From: Haberlea rhodopensis | Lineage: Eukaryota; Streptophyta; Magnoliopsida; Lamiales; Gesneriaceae | Assembly (NCBI GenBank): GCA_907163345.1 | Contig: CAJQUN010001306.1 | Coordinates: 1 to 64,000, forward strand | DNA: 64,000 bases | Reading direction: 5' to 3' | Made by a program: the position numbers and the translations under genes | Part shown: in pieces, positions 41,645 through 53,193 of the stretch | Layout of the letters: every line of letters starts with the position of its first letter | Position numbering within the stretch: position 1 is the first letter of the stretch | Notes under the pieces: generated by a model | What the model was told of the DNA's origin: nothing | The model's input: the letters and a program-made list of their open reading frames with translations, nothing else | Databases searched by the model: none

Positions 41645-42397
41645 AATTTACCTTATACATGTTAAAAGAGCAATTCAAAATTTAATTGGCACAATTAATT
41701 GTGTTCAATAAATTATGAAGCTCAATATTCATTGGTAGTAAAATGCAATACCCCTTAGCATATGCACATATAAATTATCTTGATGCATGATGTATGCTTA
41801 TCTTTTTATAGTAAGAATCTTGATATGTCTTTGATTCAAATTTGAATATGATATGTGGAATTGTGCAATTATGTGATTTAGCATGCTTAGATGCTTAATC
41901 TTTGATAATGCTATCATGACCTTAATAATCTTATTAAATGTTGGTTTGAGAATTATAAATTTTTCTTGGCATAGGTGCATGAACTCTTGGTAGAACATAT
42001 GCACACTTTGCAATGTTTAGAATTCATGGTTGAGTGCCTTAAACGCATGTGTATTTCACTAATTGATTTGATCTAATAGCTATTACATGCTTGGTGAGGA
42101 CCATGTGTAAAATTGTTAAAATATGGCTATGTGTTAACATATTTGAGCTATGTTTATTTAAATTTTATGCTTTTTGATTATCACAAAAAGGGGGAGAATT
42201 TTGAGATAAACTTGAACCTTAATACATGCATAGTTTAAGGGGGAGAGCTTGTGTATGCATAATTTGAGGGGGAGAGTTATTTGTTTTAATGCTTTACTTG
42301 TTTAACTTGTATGTGTTATGCAATTGTTAAGGGGGGTCATTTGTACTCACATTTCATGCATATTACTTAATCAAGTTTATCAAGTTTTGTGATCATC
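41645..42397 (+). other. Noncoding 3' interior of TR-GAG 2 with PPT-like tracts
   Basis: No coding region. Purine tracts at about 42190 (agggggagaa), 42237 (aagggggagag), 42266 (tgagggggagag) and 42329 (aaggggggt) precede the true PPT. Confidence 0.7.
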
Positions 42398-42411
42398 AAA
42401 AATGGGGAGAT
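42398..42411 (+). promoter_or_regulatory. Polypurine tract of TR-GAG 2
   Basis: aaaaatggggagat just before TGTTGAGCC; the G run is interrupted relative to copy 1 (aaagggggagat). Confidence 0.82.
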
Positions 42412-43717
42412 TGTTGAGCCTTAAACGCATGGTTGCGTTTAATGCGTTAATTTATCCCCGGTTTATCTTTGAGTTTTGATGATCAACAAAACTTGTGTTT
42501 GTTATACTAATATATCTACTTAGTGTGCAGATTAAGTGATGAAAAGTGGATTGGAATGAAGAAAATAGATTGTGCATGTTGTGGGCTGGATCGCCCCAGG
42601 CGATGGCGACCAACGCCCCAGGCGATGGAAGCCAGGAGCGACATCGCCCCGCACATTGACTGAAGCGACGCCGAGGCATGTGCGGGCATGCGCGTAGGGG
42701 GAGATCGTTGAGGCGATGGCATTGAACGCCTGAGGCGATAACGAACTCTTGAGGCGATGGCTGGTCGTTTGAGGCGACGAAGATTTTGGACATGCTGAGG
42801 CTACGGCCTTGATTTTTGTTCTGGATCGCCTGAGGCGATCGACTCATCGCCTGAGGCGATGTGCGTGATTTGGTGACCGTTGGGGCGCGGCGATGGTGAT
42901 CGCCTGAGGCGATGTCCGAGGCGATCGAGGAGTGATTTCAGCCTTATGTGTAGCAACGGCTAGTAGGAGCCTAGGGGGCCTCCTACACTATAAATATTGA
43001 TGCTTTGGAGCATTTTGAAGCTAAGAAACAAGTCTACAAACTTCTACAAAGCCTTGATCATTTTAAATTCATATTGCATTGCAATCTCCATACATTGTTG
43101 TTGTATTGGAGCTTGTAATTCTTTTCTTTGTTAGAGTCTTGTGTTTCTTCGTGTGAGTACACCGTGAAGGTGTTTGTTGGTTTTATTGTAAAGGTCCTCC
43201 AACACCAAAGCAAGTTGGAAAATTGTAAAGTCGCCAACAAGTGAAGTTGGTGCATGTGTTGTGGCTATCCTTGGAGCCCTTAAGGCCAAGAAGACTCGTG
43301 AAGAGTGTTGGTAGCTCGGGAAGAGCTTTGTATACTCGTGAAGGGTATTGTGCTCGGGAAGAGCGTTGTGTACTCGGGAAGAGTAGTGTGCTCGGGAAGA
43401 GCTTTGTAAACTCGGGAAGAGTTGTTGTGTGGCTAACTTGGAGCCCTAAGGCCAAGACCAATTGTTCTAGTGGAACCTCGGTTGGAGGTTATCTTACCGG
43501 GAAGAGGAGCCGTAGGCGATTCATCGCCGAACTTCTATAACAAATCTCTTGTCTTTTATTGCTTTAATTCCTTTACGCATTTATTTATTTTGTTCTTTCT
43601 ATTTATCGATTGACTAAAGGCTTTCGCAAGCGCAAACTCAATTATTTTTGCAAACTCATTTTAAAACGCTAAAGTAGCCAAGGAATCTCATTCACCCCCC
43701 CCTCTTCGATTCCAACA
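42412..43717 (+). repeat. 3' LTR of TR-GAG 2
   Basis: Nearly identical to 38681-39948. It has extra palindrome units (near 42606 and 42840) that account for its greater length; array at 42588-42925. Confidence 0.93.
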
Positions 43718-43722
43718 CCCCT

Positions 43723-44565
43723 TCCGTACCACCACAGAGACTGGTTGTTGACAGCCTGAGGCCACGAGGGGACCAGTTTAAGCCTCGTGGGGCTTCTTCA
43801 TCTTCTAGATTTAGTGGAAAGAGGTTTCAGAATCAGAGGCAAGGAAATAAGAGGAATAATATGCCAAGCAATCGGGGACTAGTGCAAGGAAATAGAACAG
43901 GAGAAAACAAGTGTGACAACTGTGGAGGATTTCATCAGACACGTGACTGTCGAGGTTGTTATGTTTGTGGCAGGGTAGGCCACTTGGCTCGAACTTGCCC
44001 CAATCGGGTAGGTCAGACAGAATTTGGGCCGAATAGGCCAAGATTTGACGCTGGGACGGCACCACAGAGACAGCAGCTTGCACCTCGACCACATGGAGGT
44101 CAGGCGGCAGGACCGCCGCAGGGTCAAGTATATGCATTGACGCGTGAGCAGGCAGAGGTAGCCCGGGAGGAGGTTATTGCTGGTACGTGCCACTTACTTA
44201 CGTACCCTGCATTTATTTTAGTAGATACAAGTGCTTCTCATTCATTTGTATCTTCTGCTTTTGTGGAGAGACACCACTTGTGTTCGTATCCGTTGCCCAC
44301 GCCTCTTATGGTCTCGACACCCACGGGAAAGCATGTGATTGCGGATCGACTGTTATTTGATTGCCTCATTTATTTTGAGGGCAATGATCTGAGGGCCGAT
44401 TTGATTTTGTTCGATATGGCAGATTTTGACTACATTGTCGGCATTGATGTGTTGAGTAGATACCAAGCCGTGGTTGATTGCCGACAGAGGATGGTGCGTT
44501 TTCTGTCTGATCAGGGGTTCAGTGGACCTTCTATGGGGACGGCTCTCGTCCGAAGATTCCGTTGA
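43723..44565 (+). pseudogene. gag-pol: Gag C-terminus, double zinc knuckle and protease of gypsy D
   Basis: After the TR-GAG 2 insertion, gag continues with a basic linker, then two knuckles, CX2CX3HX4C (CDNCGGFHQTRDC) and CX2CX4HX4C (CYVCGRVGHLARTC), and the gypsy aspartic protease. The active site reads VDTSASHSF at residues 121-129 of the frame from 43861: the invariant Gly of D-T-G is Ser (AGT for GGT at 44230). This would be expected to impair the enzyme. LSRYQAVVDCRQRMVRF closes the domain. The last residues overlap the RT frame. Confidence 0.9.
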
Positions 44566-46397
44566 TTTCGGCAGTTAAGATGTCGCGGTTGTTTGAACGC
44601 GGCCACTCATGCTATCTTATTTATGCCGTGGACGTATCAGAGGAAAAGGAAGAATTGAGGATCGAGGATATACCAGTAGTTGCGAAATTCACCGATGTAT
44701 TTCCGGATGAGATTCCAGGATTTCCACCGATCAGAGATGTAGAGTTTGAGATTGAGTTACTGCCAGGGACATCTGCTGTTTCTCGTGCCCCTTATAGGAT
44801 GGCACCGACAGAGCTGAGGGAGCTGAAAGTGCAGTTGCAGGAGCTCCTCGACAAAGGATATATTCGCCCTAGTGTATCACCATGGGGTGCACCAGTCTTG
44901 TTCGTAAAGAAAAAGGATGGTTCGATGCGCCTGTGCATCGATTACCGTCAATTGAATAAAGTGACGATTAAGAACAAGTACCCCCTTCCGAGGATTGATG
45001 ACTTATTTGATCAGCTTCAGGGCACAGAGCTTTACTCGAAGATTGACTTGAGGTCAGGTTATCACCAGATACGAGTTAGAGCTGATGACATACAAAAGAC
45101 AGCCTTTTGAACTCGGTATGGGCACTACGAGTTCTTAGTGATGCCATTCGGGGTGACGAATGCCCCTGCAGTATTTATGAGCTTGATGAACAGAATATTT
45201 CAGAGGTATCTTGATCAGTTCGTCATCGTGTTTATTGACGACATTCTTTTCTACTCGAGAAGTAGGGAGGAGCATGCCAATCATTTGAGGACGGTACTTC
45301 AGATCCTCAGAGATCATCAGTTGTACGCCAAGCTCAGCAAGTGTGAGTTCTGGCTGAGCAGCGTAGCGTTCTTGGGTCATATTATCTCTCGAGAGGGGAT
45401 ATCAGTAGATCCCAGGAAGATAGAGGCAGTTATGGATTGGTCTGCGCCTACTACAGTTCCTGAGATCCAAAGTTTTCTTGGTTTGGCCGGGTATTATCGA
45501 CGCTTTGTCGAAGGGTTTTTAAAGATTGCCAAGCCATTGACTCAGCTAACTCAGAAGGGAGTTCCATTCTTTTGGTCGGAAGCTTGTGAGCAGAGCTTCC
45601 AGGAGTTGAAGCACAAATTGACTTCAGCGCCAGTGTTGGTGATTCCCAGGGAGAACAAGGGGTTCGTTCTCTATACTGACGCATCGCTTCAGGGTTTAGG
45701 ATGCGTGCTGATGTAGGATAAGCATGTAGTGGCTTATGCTTCAAGATAATTGAAGCCACACGAGACGAGGTATCCAGTCCATGATTTGGAACTAGCAGCT
45801 ATAGTGTTTGCCTTGAAGATATGGCGACACTACTTATATGGTACCTCATTCACTATCTTCACTGATCACAAGAGCCTGAAGTTCTTGTTTACGCAGGCTG
45901 AGCTGAATATGAGACAGAGGAGATGGATGGACCTGCTGAAGGACTATGATTGTGAAATCGAATACCATCCGGGAAAAGCAAATCTAACAGCCGACGCTTT
46001 GAGTCGGAAAGTTAAGAACACGGCAGAAGATGCCATGTGTCTATCAGCTATGATGGGCTCCTACTGCCATTTGGGATTTGATTATGATGTGTCTGCTTCA
46101 CCGGTACAGGTATTGACCTTATTAGCTGAGCCCGTTATTTATGATCACATCAGGAAGGCTCAGGAGACTGACGAGGAAGTTCAGAGATGGTTGTCAGTGG
46201 TTCGTCTGGGTCAGTCGTCGAAATTCAGGACGGCGGAGGATGGTTCCTTGAGATTAGGTGATCGATGGGTGGTTCCGAATAAGCCTGAGTTGCGTCAAGA
46301 AATATTACAGCGAGCTCATTGCAGCAGGATGAGTATCCACCCGGCGGAAAGAAAATGTATAAGGACTTATGTAGCCATTTTTGGTGGAGACGAATGA
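44562..46397 (+). pseudogene. pol: Reverse transcriptase and RNase H of gypsy D
   Basis: One frame with three stops (TGA 45108, TAG 45714, TAA 45747). RT blocks: FPDEIPGFPPIRDVEFEIEL, SPWGAPVLFVKKKDGSMRLCIDYRQLNKVT, KIDLRSGYHQIR, FGVTNAPAVFMSLMNR and catalytic FIDDIL. RNase H: YTDASLQGLG, ELAAIVFALKIWRHYLYG, TDHKSLKFLFTQAELNMRQRRW, YHPGKANLTADALSRK. The end reaches the integrase zinc domain (AHCSRMSIHP), where a frameshift follows near 46350. The stops sit where relatives have Arg (CGA) and Gln (CAG, CAA), so all three could be C-to-T changes. Confidence 0.93.
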
Positions 46398-47446
46398 AAC
46401 AAGATGTCACCACATTCGTCAAGAGATGTCTGATTTGTCAGCAAGTGAAGGCCGAGAGGCAGAGGCCTGGTGGTGATCTTAGAAGTTTGGAGATACCAGA
46501 ATGGAAGTGGGAGCACGTATCCATGGACTTCGTGACCCACTTGCCGAGGACTGTTTCGGGTTTTGATGCCATCTGGGTAGTCGTGGACAGATTGACTAAA
46601 GTGGCTCACTTCATTCCATATAGTATGACCTTCACGTACTTGAGGATGGCACAGTTATATGTCAGAGATGTGGTGAGACTGCATGAGATCCCTGTTTCGA
46701 ATTTGTCTGATCGAGATCCGCGGTTTACATCTCACTTCTGGGAGGGTCTTCAGTCAGCTCTGGGTACAGAATTGAGGTTGAGCACAGCATACCACCCCCA
46801 AACGGGCAGACAGACCGAGCGTACCATACAGACGCTCGAAGATATGTTACGGGCTTGCGTGTTGGAGTTCGATACTTCGTGGCACGATTCAGTGGCCTTG
46901 GTAGAGTTTTCGTATAACAATAGCTATCAGGCAAGCATACAGATGGCTCCTTTTGAGGCTCTCTACGGTAGACGTTGTAGGTCACCGTTATGTTGGGACG
47001 ACGTGGATCATAAATCGGTCGGAGGACCAGAGTTGGTCCAAGAAATGGAAGAAAAGGTTAAGGTGATCAGAAGGAAAATGAAAGCAGCCCAGGACAGGCA
47101 GGCAGCGTATGCTAATCAACGGCGTCGGCCGTTAGAGTTTCAGTTGGGCGACAGGGTCTTTTTGAAGATCTCACCTTTCAGAGGTGTAGTACGTTTTGGG
47201 ATGCGGGGAAAGTTATCCCCGAGATATGTTGGACCGTATGAGATCTTACAGCGTGTTGGTACTCTGGCATACCGATTGGCTTTACCGCCCTCTCTGTCCG
47301 GCATACACGATGTGTTTCATGTGTCTATGTTGCGGAAGTACGAGCCAGATCCTTCTCATGTGTTGCAACCTTCTGAGGTTCAGATAGTGTCCGATGTTTC
47401 CTATGTGGAGCGACCTATCAGGATTCTGGATCGGGCAGATCGCTGA
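46319..47446 (+). pseudogene. pol: Integrase of gypsy D
   Basis: HHCC zinc domain (last part CLICQQVK; the histidines are in the preceding frame), catalytic core with D70 (SMDFVTHLP), D131 (NLSDRDPRF) and E167 (QTERTIQ), spacing DD35E, then GDRVFLKISPFRGVVRFGMRGKLSPRYVGPYEIL, LSGIHDVFHVSMLRKY. The first Met is internal to the ancestral ORF, since a frameshift near 46350 joins it to the RT frame. Confidence 0.93.
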
Positions 47447-47569
47447 CTACGAAACAAAGTTATTCTTATGGTCAAAGTTCAGTGGGAGCGTAGGGGTGTC
47501 GAGGAGGCCACGTGGGAGACGGAGCGACACATGGTGCAGCACTATCCAGAACTGTTTTCCGGTATGTGA
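47447..47569 (+). pseudogene. Chromodomain-like tail of gypsy D integrase
   Basis: After a TGA at 47444-47446 the same frame continues: VKVQWERRGVEEATWETERHMVQHYPELF. The Q-W-x-R-x-G-x-E-E-A-T-W-E-x-E pattern is the conserved part of integrase-linked chromodomains in plant chromoviruses, which can direct insertion to heterochromatin. Confidence 0.78.
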
Positions 47570-47624
47570 TTTATGTTTTGTTTTGTTTTGGGTAAGTGCA
47601 TGCTGATTTCGAGGACGAAATCTT

Positions 47625-47640
47625 ATAAGTAGGGGAGTAT
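47625..47640 (+). promoter_or_regulatory. Polypurine tract of gypsy D
   Basis: ataagtaggggagtat directly before the 3' LTR start TGTGATATCC. Confidence 0.8.
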
Positions 47641-49787
47641 TGTGATATCCCCGAAATGATTATGTGTTTTTAAACATTAATTATGTTATGAAGATTATGG
47701 TGTTAATTCTTTGTGTTGAATTAATAATATTGGGGAAATGCGTTTCAGGGTGCATGTGATTTATGTTGGGAATTTGGGTTATGACATGATTATTTTGGGG
47801 CGTGTGTTGGTCATTGTGGTATAGCATGTTTAATGGGAATTTGAAGTATTTTATTGATTAAATACTATAAAATATCATGTGAGGATATTTTAATACATCG
47901 TGCTAAATACCGGGACCAAAACATAACACATCACACCACCCAACACCCAACCACCCCTCTTGACCCATACCCATCCAGCTGCTCACCCATACCTCTTTCC
48001 CCACTCTCCCACTCCACTTTTCATTTCAGAAACTCTCCCCCTCTTCATCCCAAAAATCGTCCAACACACCAGCTGCAAGTACGAGGAGGGATTTGATGAT
48101 TTATTGACCAAGATCTTGCCAAAAATGGGAGCAAAAGAGGGTGAGGAATCATGTTCTTGTTTTGGTTTAAAGTTTGTCTAAGTTCATGTTTTATTCGTGT
48201 GAATATGGCATGCTAGCTTAGGTTTTATTAAACCTTCGATTCAAGTACATTCATGGTGTTTATGAAGTTCCTAGCATGTTTACTTGAGCATGTTATATGG
48301 GTTATGTGGTAGATTTGTTGGTATGAAAAGTGGTGTTCGAAAATCTGGAAAAAGAAATATGGTACCCTGTTTTTTAAGAGCTTGGGTGAGTACTGATGTA
48401 ATTGGGTGATTTTGATGCATGTGGGTTTAAGTTTGGGTGGAACTTCAATTTGAATACATTCATGGTAGTACCTAGTAGCTCTTAGCATGTTTGTTCAAGC
48501 ATGTGGTGTGTCTTATATACTATAATTGTTGGTATGGAAATGGGTGTTCGAGAAATCTGAAAAAATCTCGCACAGAGCATGTGGCGATCGATCGCTACAA
48601 ACGCGGCGATCGATCGCCGAAGGCAAGTAGCCAAAATCAAAGGCAGGCGATCGATCACCGTAAATGGCGCGATCGATCGCCTCGAGCCAGTGAAGTCTGG
48701 CGATCGATCGCCTCGATGTAGCGATCCATCGACAGGTGCTGAATAGTGGAAAATGATGTTTTGTTGGATTTTTTTGATTTTGGTCTATAAATTGGCATCT
48801 AATATTATGTTGTATACTGGTGTAGAGCCTTCACAGATAGCTACACAACGCAGGGGATAGAGTCCTGCAACACACCATATTTTGGAAAGGTACGTAAGCG
48901 ACGTACGGGCACCCAACGGTAACGTGTATTTTATGTCTGTCCATTTGACACATGATAGATGCAAAGTTGTGCATTATGAGTATGATACATGTTGTTATGC
49001 ATTGTTGTTGCATATGTATGTTGTGGAATAATTGGTGTGTATTCACGAGTCAGGGTTATCACAGTGATGATTTTAATGCTTACCGCTTATACCGCTAAAA
49101 ATGTGGAGCGGGAGGGGGGAGGCTCGCTTGCACATGGAGGCGAGGTTTACCATATGAAGCGAGGATAGAAATATCGCTTGTATGAAGAAGCGAGGGAGGG
49201 GAGTTCCGCTTGTACTAAAGTTATGAAGCGAGGGGCATTAAAATACACTGATGATAAACAGTGTAAGGATTGAAGTAAAGATTTAAGAAGTGAAGATATG
49301 TCATGACATTTATTTAAAGAAACCATAATATCATGTATTGATTTGATTATGAGTTATGGTACAGGGACAACCAAAATGGGCGTTTTAAATGCATTGGAAT
49401 TCAGGAAGTATCTTATGCCTATGATTTATGCATTTATGCCTTACATTCATATTATGATTGATATGAACTATGATGTGCTCATGTGTTGGGGGTTGTCTTT
49501 GTAGGTGCTTTTGACGATGAGAACCAGGTCGGGGTTCAAACGCTGAGCTGTAAGGAGTGCTACAGGATTAGCAGAATAGAGAATTTCTTTTGTATAGCTT
49601 CTACAAGGGGTAGAGTAAAGCAATAATGTAGTACCTTTTTGTTAGGAATATGTATATTTCCTTTTTGAACTTTTGGTACTGTAATCTCTTAAGCTCGGGT
49701 TTATCAACACGGCCTAATACTCTGATTATAAATGATTAGTTCTCTTAATTGCACCTTAGAATCTTGTTTAGATAACGGGGTCTTACA
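47641..49787 (+). repeat. 3' LTR of gypsy D
   Basis: Complete 2147-bp LTR, TGTGATATCC...GGTCTTACA, close to the 5' LTR outside the insert. It has the gcgatcgatcgc array at 48582-48734, TATA at 48785 and the aagcgagg block near 49085-49240. Confidence 0.93.
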
Positions 49788-50729
49788 ACTTCGCTTGAGG
49801 CGATGAATATTTCTGAGCAACCGAAGCTACGGCATTGATTTTTTTATATAGATCGCCTGAGGCGATCGGGACATCACCTGAGACGATCAGTGAGGATTTT
49901 GACCGTTGGTGCGCGGTGATGGAGATCGCCCGAGGCGATGGCTGAGGCGATTGACGAGTGATTCAAGCCTTATGTGTAGCAACGGCTAGTAGGAGCCTTG
50001 AGGGCCTTCTACACTATCAATATGGATGCTTTGGAGTATTTTGAAGACAAGAAACAAGAGTATAAACTACAAGAAAGTTGTGTTCAATCAAATTCTATCT
50101 AGCATTGCAAACTTCATACATTTGTGTTGTATTGGAGTTTGTGATTCATTTCTTGTGTGAGAGTTCTTGTGTTCTTCTTGTTGTTACACCGTGAAGGTGT
50201 TATTCAATTTATTGTAAGGTCCTCCAACACCGACGCAAGTTGGAAAATTGTAAAAGTCATCAACAAGTGAAGTTGGTGCAAGTGTGTGACTATCCTTGGA
50301 GCCATTAAGGCCAAGAAGACTCGTGAAGAGTGTGGGTAACTCGGGAAGAGTTGTGTGTGGCTATTTGGAGCCCTTAAGGCCAAGAAGACTCATGAAGAGT
50401 GTGTTGCTCGTGAAGAGCTGTTTTACTCGGGAAGATTGTGTTGTGGTTAACTTGGAGCCCTTAAGGCTAAGATCAAGATTGTTCTAGTGGAACCTCGGTT
50501 AAACGTTTTCTAACCGGGAAGAGGATACGTAGGCGATTCATCGCCAAACTTCTACAACAAATTCTCTTGTTCTTTATCGCTTTATTTAATTTACGCATTT
50601 ATTTAGTTATTTTGTTTTTTTGTCGATTGACATCAAGTCTTCCGCAGCGCAAATTCGACTATTTTGCAAATTTATTTTAAAACGCTAAAGTAGCCAAGGA
50701 ACCTCATTCACCCCTCTTCGGTTCCAACA
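49788..50729 (+). repeat. 5' LTR of TR-GAG 3, right piece
   Basis: Resumes with the duplicated acttc and then gcttgaggcgatgaatattt, exactly continuing the left piece as judged by the intact 3' LTR. It ends ...TTCCAACA before the PBS. Joined length without the duplication is about 1262 bp, against 1269 bp for the 3' LTR. Confidence 0.92.
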
Positions 50730-50731
50730 AG

Positions 50732-50743
50732 TGGTATCAGAGC
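50732..50743 (+). promoter_or_regulatory. Primer binding site of TR-GAG 3
   Basis: TGGTATCAGAGC two bases after the LTR end. Confidence 0.9.
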
Positions 50744-50775
50744 CATTTGATTTTTGTTTTAAATCAAAAAAATTT

Positions 50776-51412
50776 ATGGCTAATCTAGCAAATGAGTTTG
50801 CTCAATGTCAATCGACAAATCGACCTCCGCTCTTCACAGGAGATAACTACGGTTATTGGAAGAATAGAATTTCTCTATACATCCAATCCGTAGATTATGT
50901 CCTATGGAAAATCATTGTAAAAGGTTCACATATTCCTTTAAAGGAAGTTGGTGGAATAAGTATTCCCAAAGAAATGGACGATTTTACAAAGAGCGGATAT
51001 GATTTTAATTTCTCAAAATGCTAAAGCTATTAACATTTTGCATTGTGCTTTAGATATGAAGGAGTACAACCGGATCTCGATGTGCTCAACCGCAAAGGAA
51101 ATACGGGACAAATTGCAAATTTGTCATGAGGGCACAAATCAAGTGAATGAGACAAAGATTGATCTATTGCAACTCAAGTATGAAACTTTTGAGATGGAGT
51201 CCGGAGAAAACATTGATTCAATGTTTAGAAGGCTCACTCAAATCATCAATGAGCTTGCCCAACTTGGAGAGAAGTATCCTCCAAACCAAATATGGAGAAG
51301 AGCACTAAGAGCCTTACCAAATGAATGGGATGCAAAGAGGACGGCTATCATCGAATCCAACAAAGGAGATAGTGCATCTTACGATCTTGATGAACTTCAT
51401 GGTACTTGGTGA
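50776..51412 (+). pseudogene. gag: Gag of TR-GAG 3, UBN2 domain
   Basis: ATG at 50776 (MANLANEFAQ). The domain reads as in copy 1 but is broken by a one-base insertion near 50988 (an extra A in ttacaaagagcgg) and a one-base loss near 51405 (catggtacttgg). The second part (50999 onward) carries ALDMKEYNRISMCSTAKEIRDK and RALRALPNEWDAKRT. The W of the conserved EIWDK block is R here. Confidence 0.86.
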
Positions 51413-51426
51413 CCCATGAGCTATAA

Positions 51427-51764
51427 GTGTCAACACGGAAGGGAATAAAGGAGGATGATAGATCCATAAGAAAGGGGACAACATTGGTCGGGTGGAAAGA
51501 TCAATCCGATGATGAAGATGACGAAGAGATAATCTTGTTCACAAGAAAGTTCGAGAAATTCTTCAACAAATACAACAAGCCAAAGACCTGCGGTGCTATC
51601 AAACATCCAAACAAGAGGTAACATGTTATAATTGTCAATATAAAGGTCATTATGCTAATGAATGTCCTAGGAAGAAGAATGAGGATAAAGGGAAGAAGAA
51701 AGTTGTAATAGCCACATGGAGTGATAGTGACTCCGATGAAAAAGAAGCAACAAACCTTTGTCTC
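51427..51764 (+). pseudogene. gag: Gag linker and first knuckle of TR-GAG 3
   Basis: It follows a TAA stop at 51424-51426 (ctataagtg, where the others read cttgaagtg). It has a basic/acidic linker with ILFTRKFEKFFNKYNK, then a frameshift near 51610. The CCHC knuckle CYNCQYKGHYANECP is intact but in another frame (51622-51668). Confidence 0.8.
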
Positions 51765-51995
51765 ATGGCCAAAGATGACGCAAATGATGAAGAAGAGGAA
51801 AGCGACGATGATGTACCATCTTTTGATGAATTATTAGATTCATATCATGAGCTTATTGATGTTCTTGGCAAAACCAAGATGAGTAACAAATTACTCAAAC
51901 TTGAGGTAGCCAAGAGAGATGAAGAAAACAATTCATTGAAAAATGAATTAAGTTCTTCGAATAATCTTTTTGCAAGTTTAGTGAAAGTAGTTTAA
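51765..51995 (+). pseudogene. gag: Gag acidic and helical tail of TR-GAG 3
   Basis: MAKDDANDEEEESDDDVPSF, then SYHELIDVLGKTKMSNKLLKLEVAKRDEEN and a Ser/Asn-rich end. It is a longer open stretch than in copy 1 and shows the tail is helical with Leu heptads. The Met is internal. Confidence 0.75.
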
Positions 51996-51997
51996 AG

Positions 51998-52431
51998 ATG
52001 AATGAATTGCTTGGCTTGCAACGTTGTAGCTTCGATAAAGCTGGACTAGGCTTTTCAGGCAAATCTAAAGTATTTTCAAGCTTGTTGGTTAAAGCTAAGC
52101 ATAATTCTCCTATTTGCACTTATTGTTGTAAAGATGAACATACAAAGAATAAATGTAGATTTGCTAAAATCCAATACCAACCTAACAAGAGGTGGAAATG
52201 GATTCCAAAGGCATCGATGAAAGCTAACCGCAAGGACCCAAAAAGCAAATGGGTACCAAAGATTGTCCGATTGTTAACTTGTTTTGTAGGAATAACAAAG
52301 AAATGGACGATGAAGGCACTAGCACCTCAAGGGAGGAAATCATACTCTGCACCACAATAGAGGAAGCGCGAGGTATAGGACCAATGACAAGAACGTATTC
52401 TTGTCATCAAGGTAAAATTATAAGCATTTAA
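51998..52431 (+). pseudogene. Second knuckle and terminal part of TR-GAG 3 ORF
   Basis: LQRCSFDKAGLGFSGKSK, the degenerate knuckle CTYCCKDEHTKNKC, KRWKWIPKASM, then a frameshift near 52240 into CFVG/LFCRNNKEMDDEG and TIEEARGIGPMTRTYSCHQG. As in the other copies, the reading ends at the place where protease would start. Confidence 0.78.
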
Positions 52432-53180
52432 AAAGAGCAATTCAAAATTTCATTGGCACAAATTAATTGTGAACAATAAATTATGAAGCTCAATATTTAT
52501 TGATAGTAAAATGTATTTTCCCTTAGTATATGCACATATAAATTGTTTTGATGCTTGATTTATGCTTATCTCTTTATGGTAAATATCTTGATGTGCCATT
52601 GAATATGCAATGAGAAATCAATAAAATATGATTATGCATGCTATAAGTGTTTAGATGCTCAATCTTGGATCATAGTAAAATGGATATAATGCTATTATGA
52701 CCTTAATGTTTTTATCAAATGATGCTTTGGAAATTTAATGTTTATTAGGCATGAGTGCATGATTTGTTAGTAGAACATATGCACAATTTGCACATCTAGA
52801 ATTCATTGTTGTTTGCCTTAAACGCATGTTTGTTTTTCCTCTCATTGATTTAATCTTATGCTTGTTATGGCTATTACATGCTTGATGAGGAACATGTGTA
52901 AATTATTAGACTATGGATATGTGTAAACATATATTTGTGCTATGCCTATTTGAACTTTGTGCTTTTTGATTATCACTAAAAGGGGAGAATTTTGTGCATA
53001 AACTTGAAGCTTTAGTTATGCATGGTTTGAGGGGGAGAGTTATGCATAGTTTGAGGGGGGAGCTTTTTATGCTTTTCTTGGTAAATCTCGTATGTGCTAT
53101 GCAATTGTTAAGGGGGAGTCTTGTTTACTCATATTTCATACATATTACATATTCAAGTTTATCAAGTTTTGTGATCATCA
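52432..53180 (+). other. Noncoding 3' interior of TR-GAG 3 with PPT-like tracts
   Basis: No coding region. Extra purine tracts: tgagggggagag (53028), tgaggggggagc (53052), aagggggagt (53109). Confidence 0.7.
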
Positions 53181-53193
53181 AAAAAGGGGAGAT

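Larger units (their letters stand above)
38681..43717 (+). mobile_element. TR-GAG copy 2 (family B), complete, TSD cccct
   Basis: A complete 5037-bp element, TGTTGAGCC...CCAACA, flanked by cccct at 38676-38680 and 43718-43722, in gag of gypsy D. LTRs of 1268 and 1306 bp, PBS, broken gag ORFs, spacer with repeated purine tracts, and PPT. No protease, integrase, RT or RNase H motif is present. Confidence 0.95.
34083..49787 (+). mobile_element. Ty3/gypsy element D (Tekay-like), with two nested insertions
   Basis: LTRs begin TGTGATATCCCC and end ...TTACA; the TSD acttc occurs at 34078-34082 and 49788-49792. Order of domains gag, double CCHC, protease, RT, RNase H, integrase, then a chromodomain-like tail is that of chromovirus gypsy elements; long LTRs and chromodomain fit the Tekay/Del lineage. 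TR-GAG 2 splits gag, and a foldback LTR derivative lies in the 5' LTR. About 9.1 kb remain without insertions. Confidence 0.93.

Noticed and set aside
43811..44193. Minus-strand frames opposite the gypsy gag-protease
   Set aside because: Shadows of the plus-strand gag-pol; no start context or motif.
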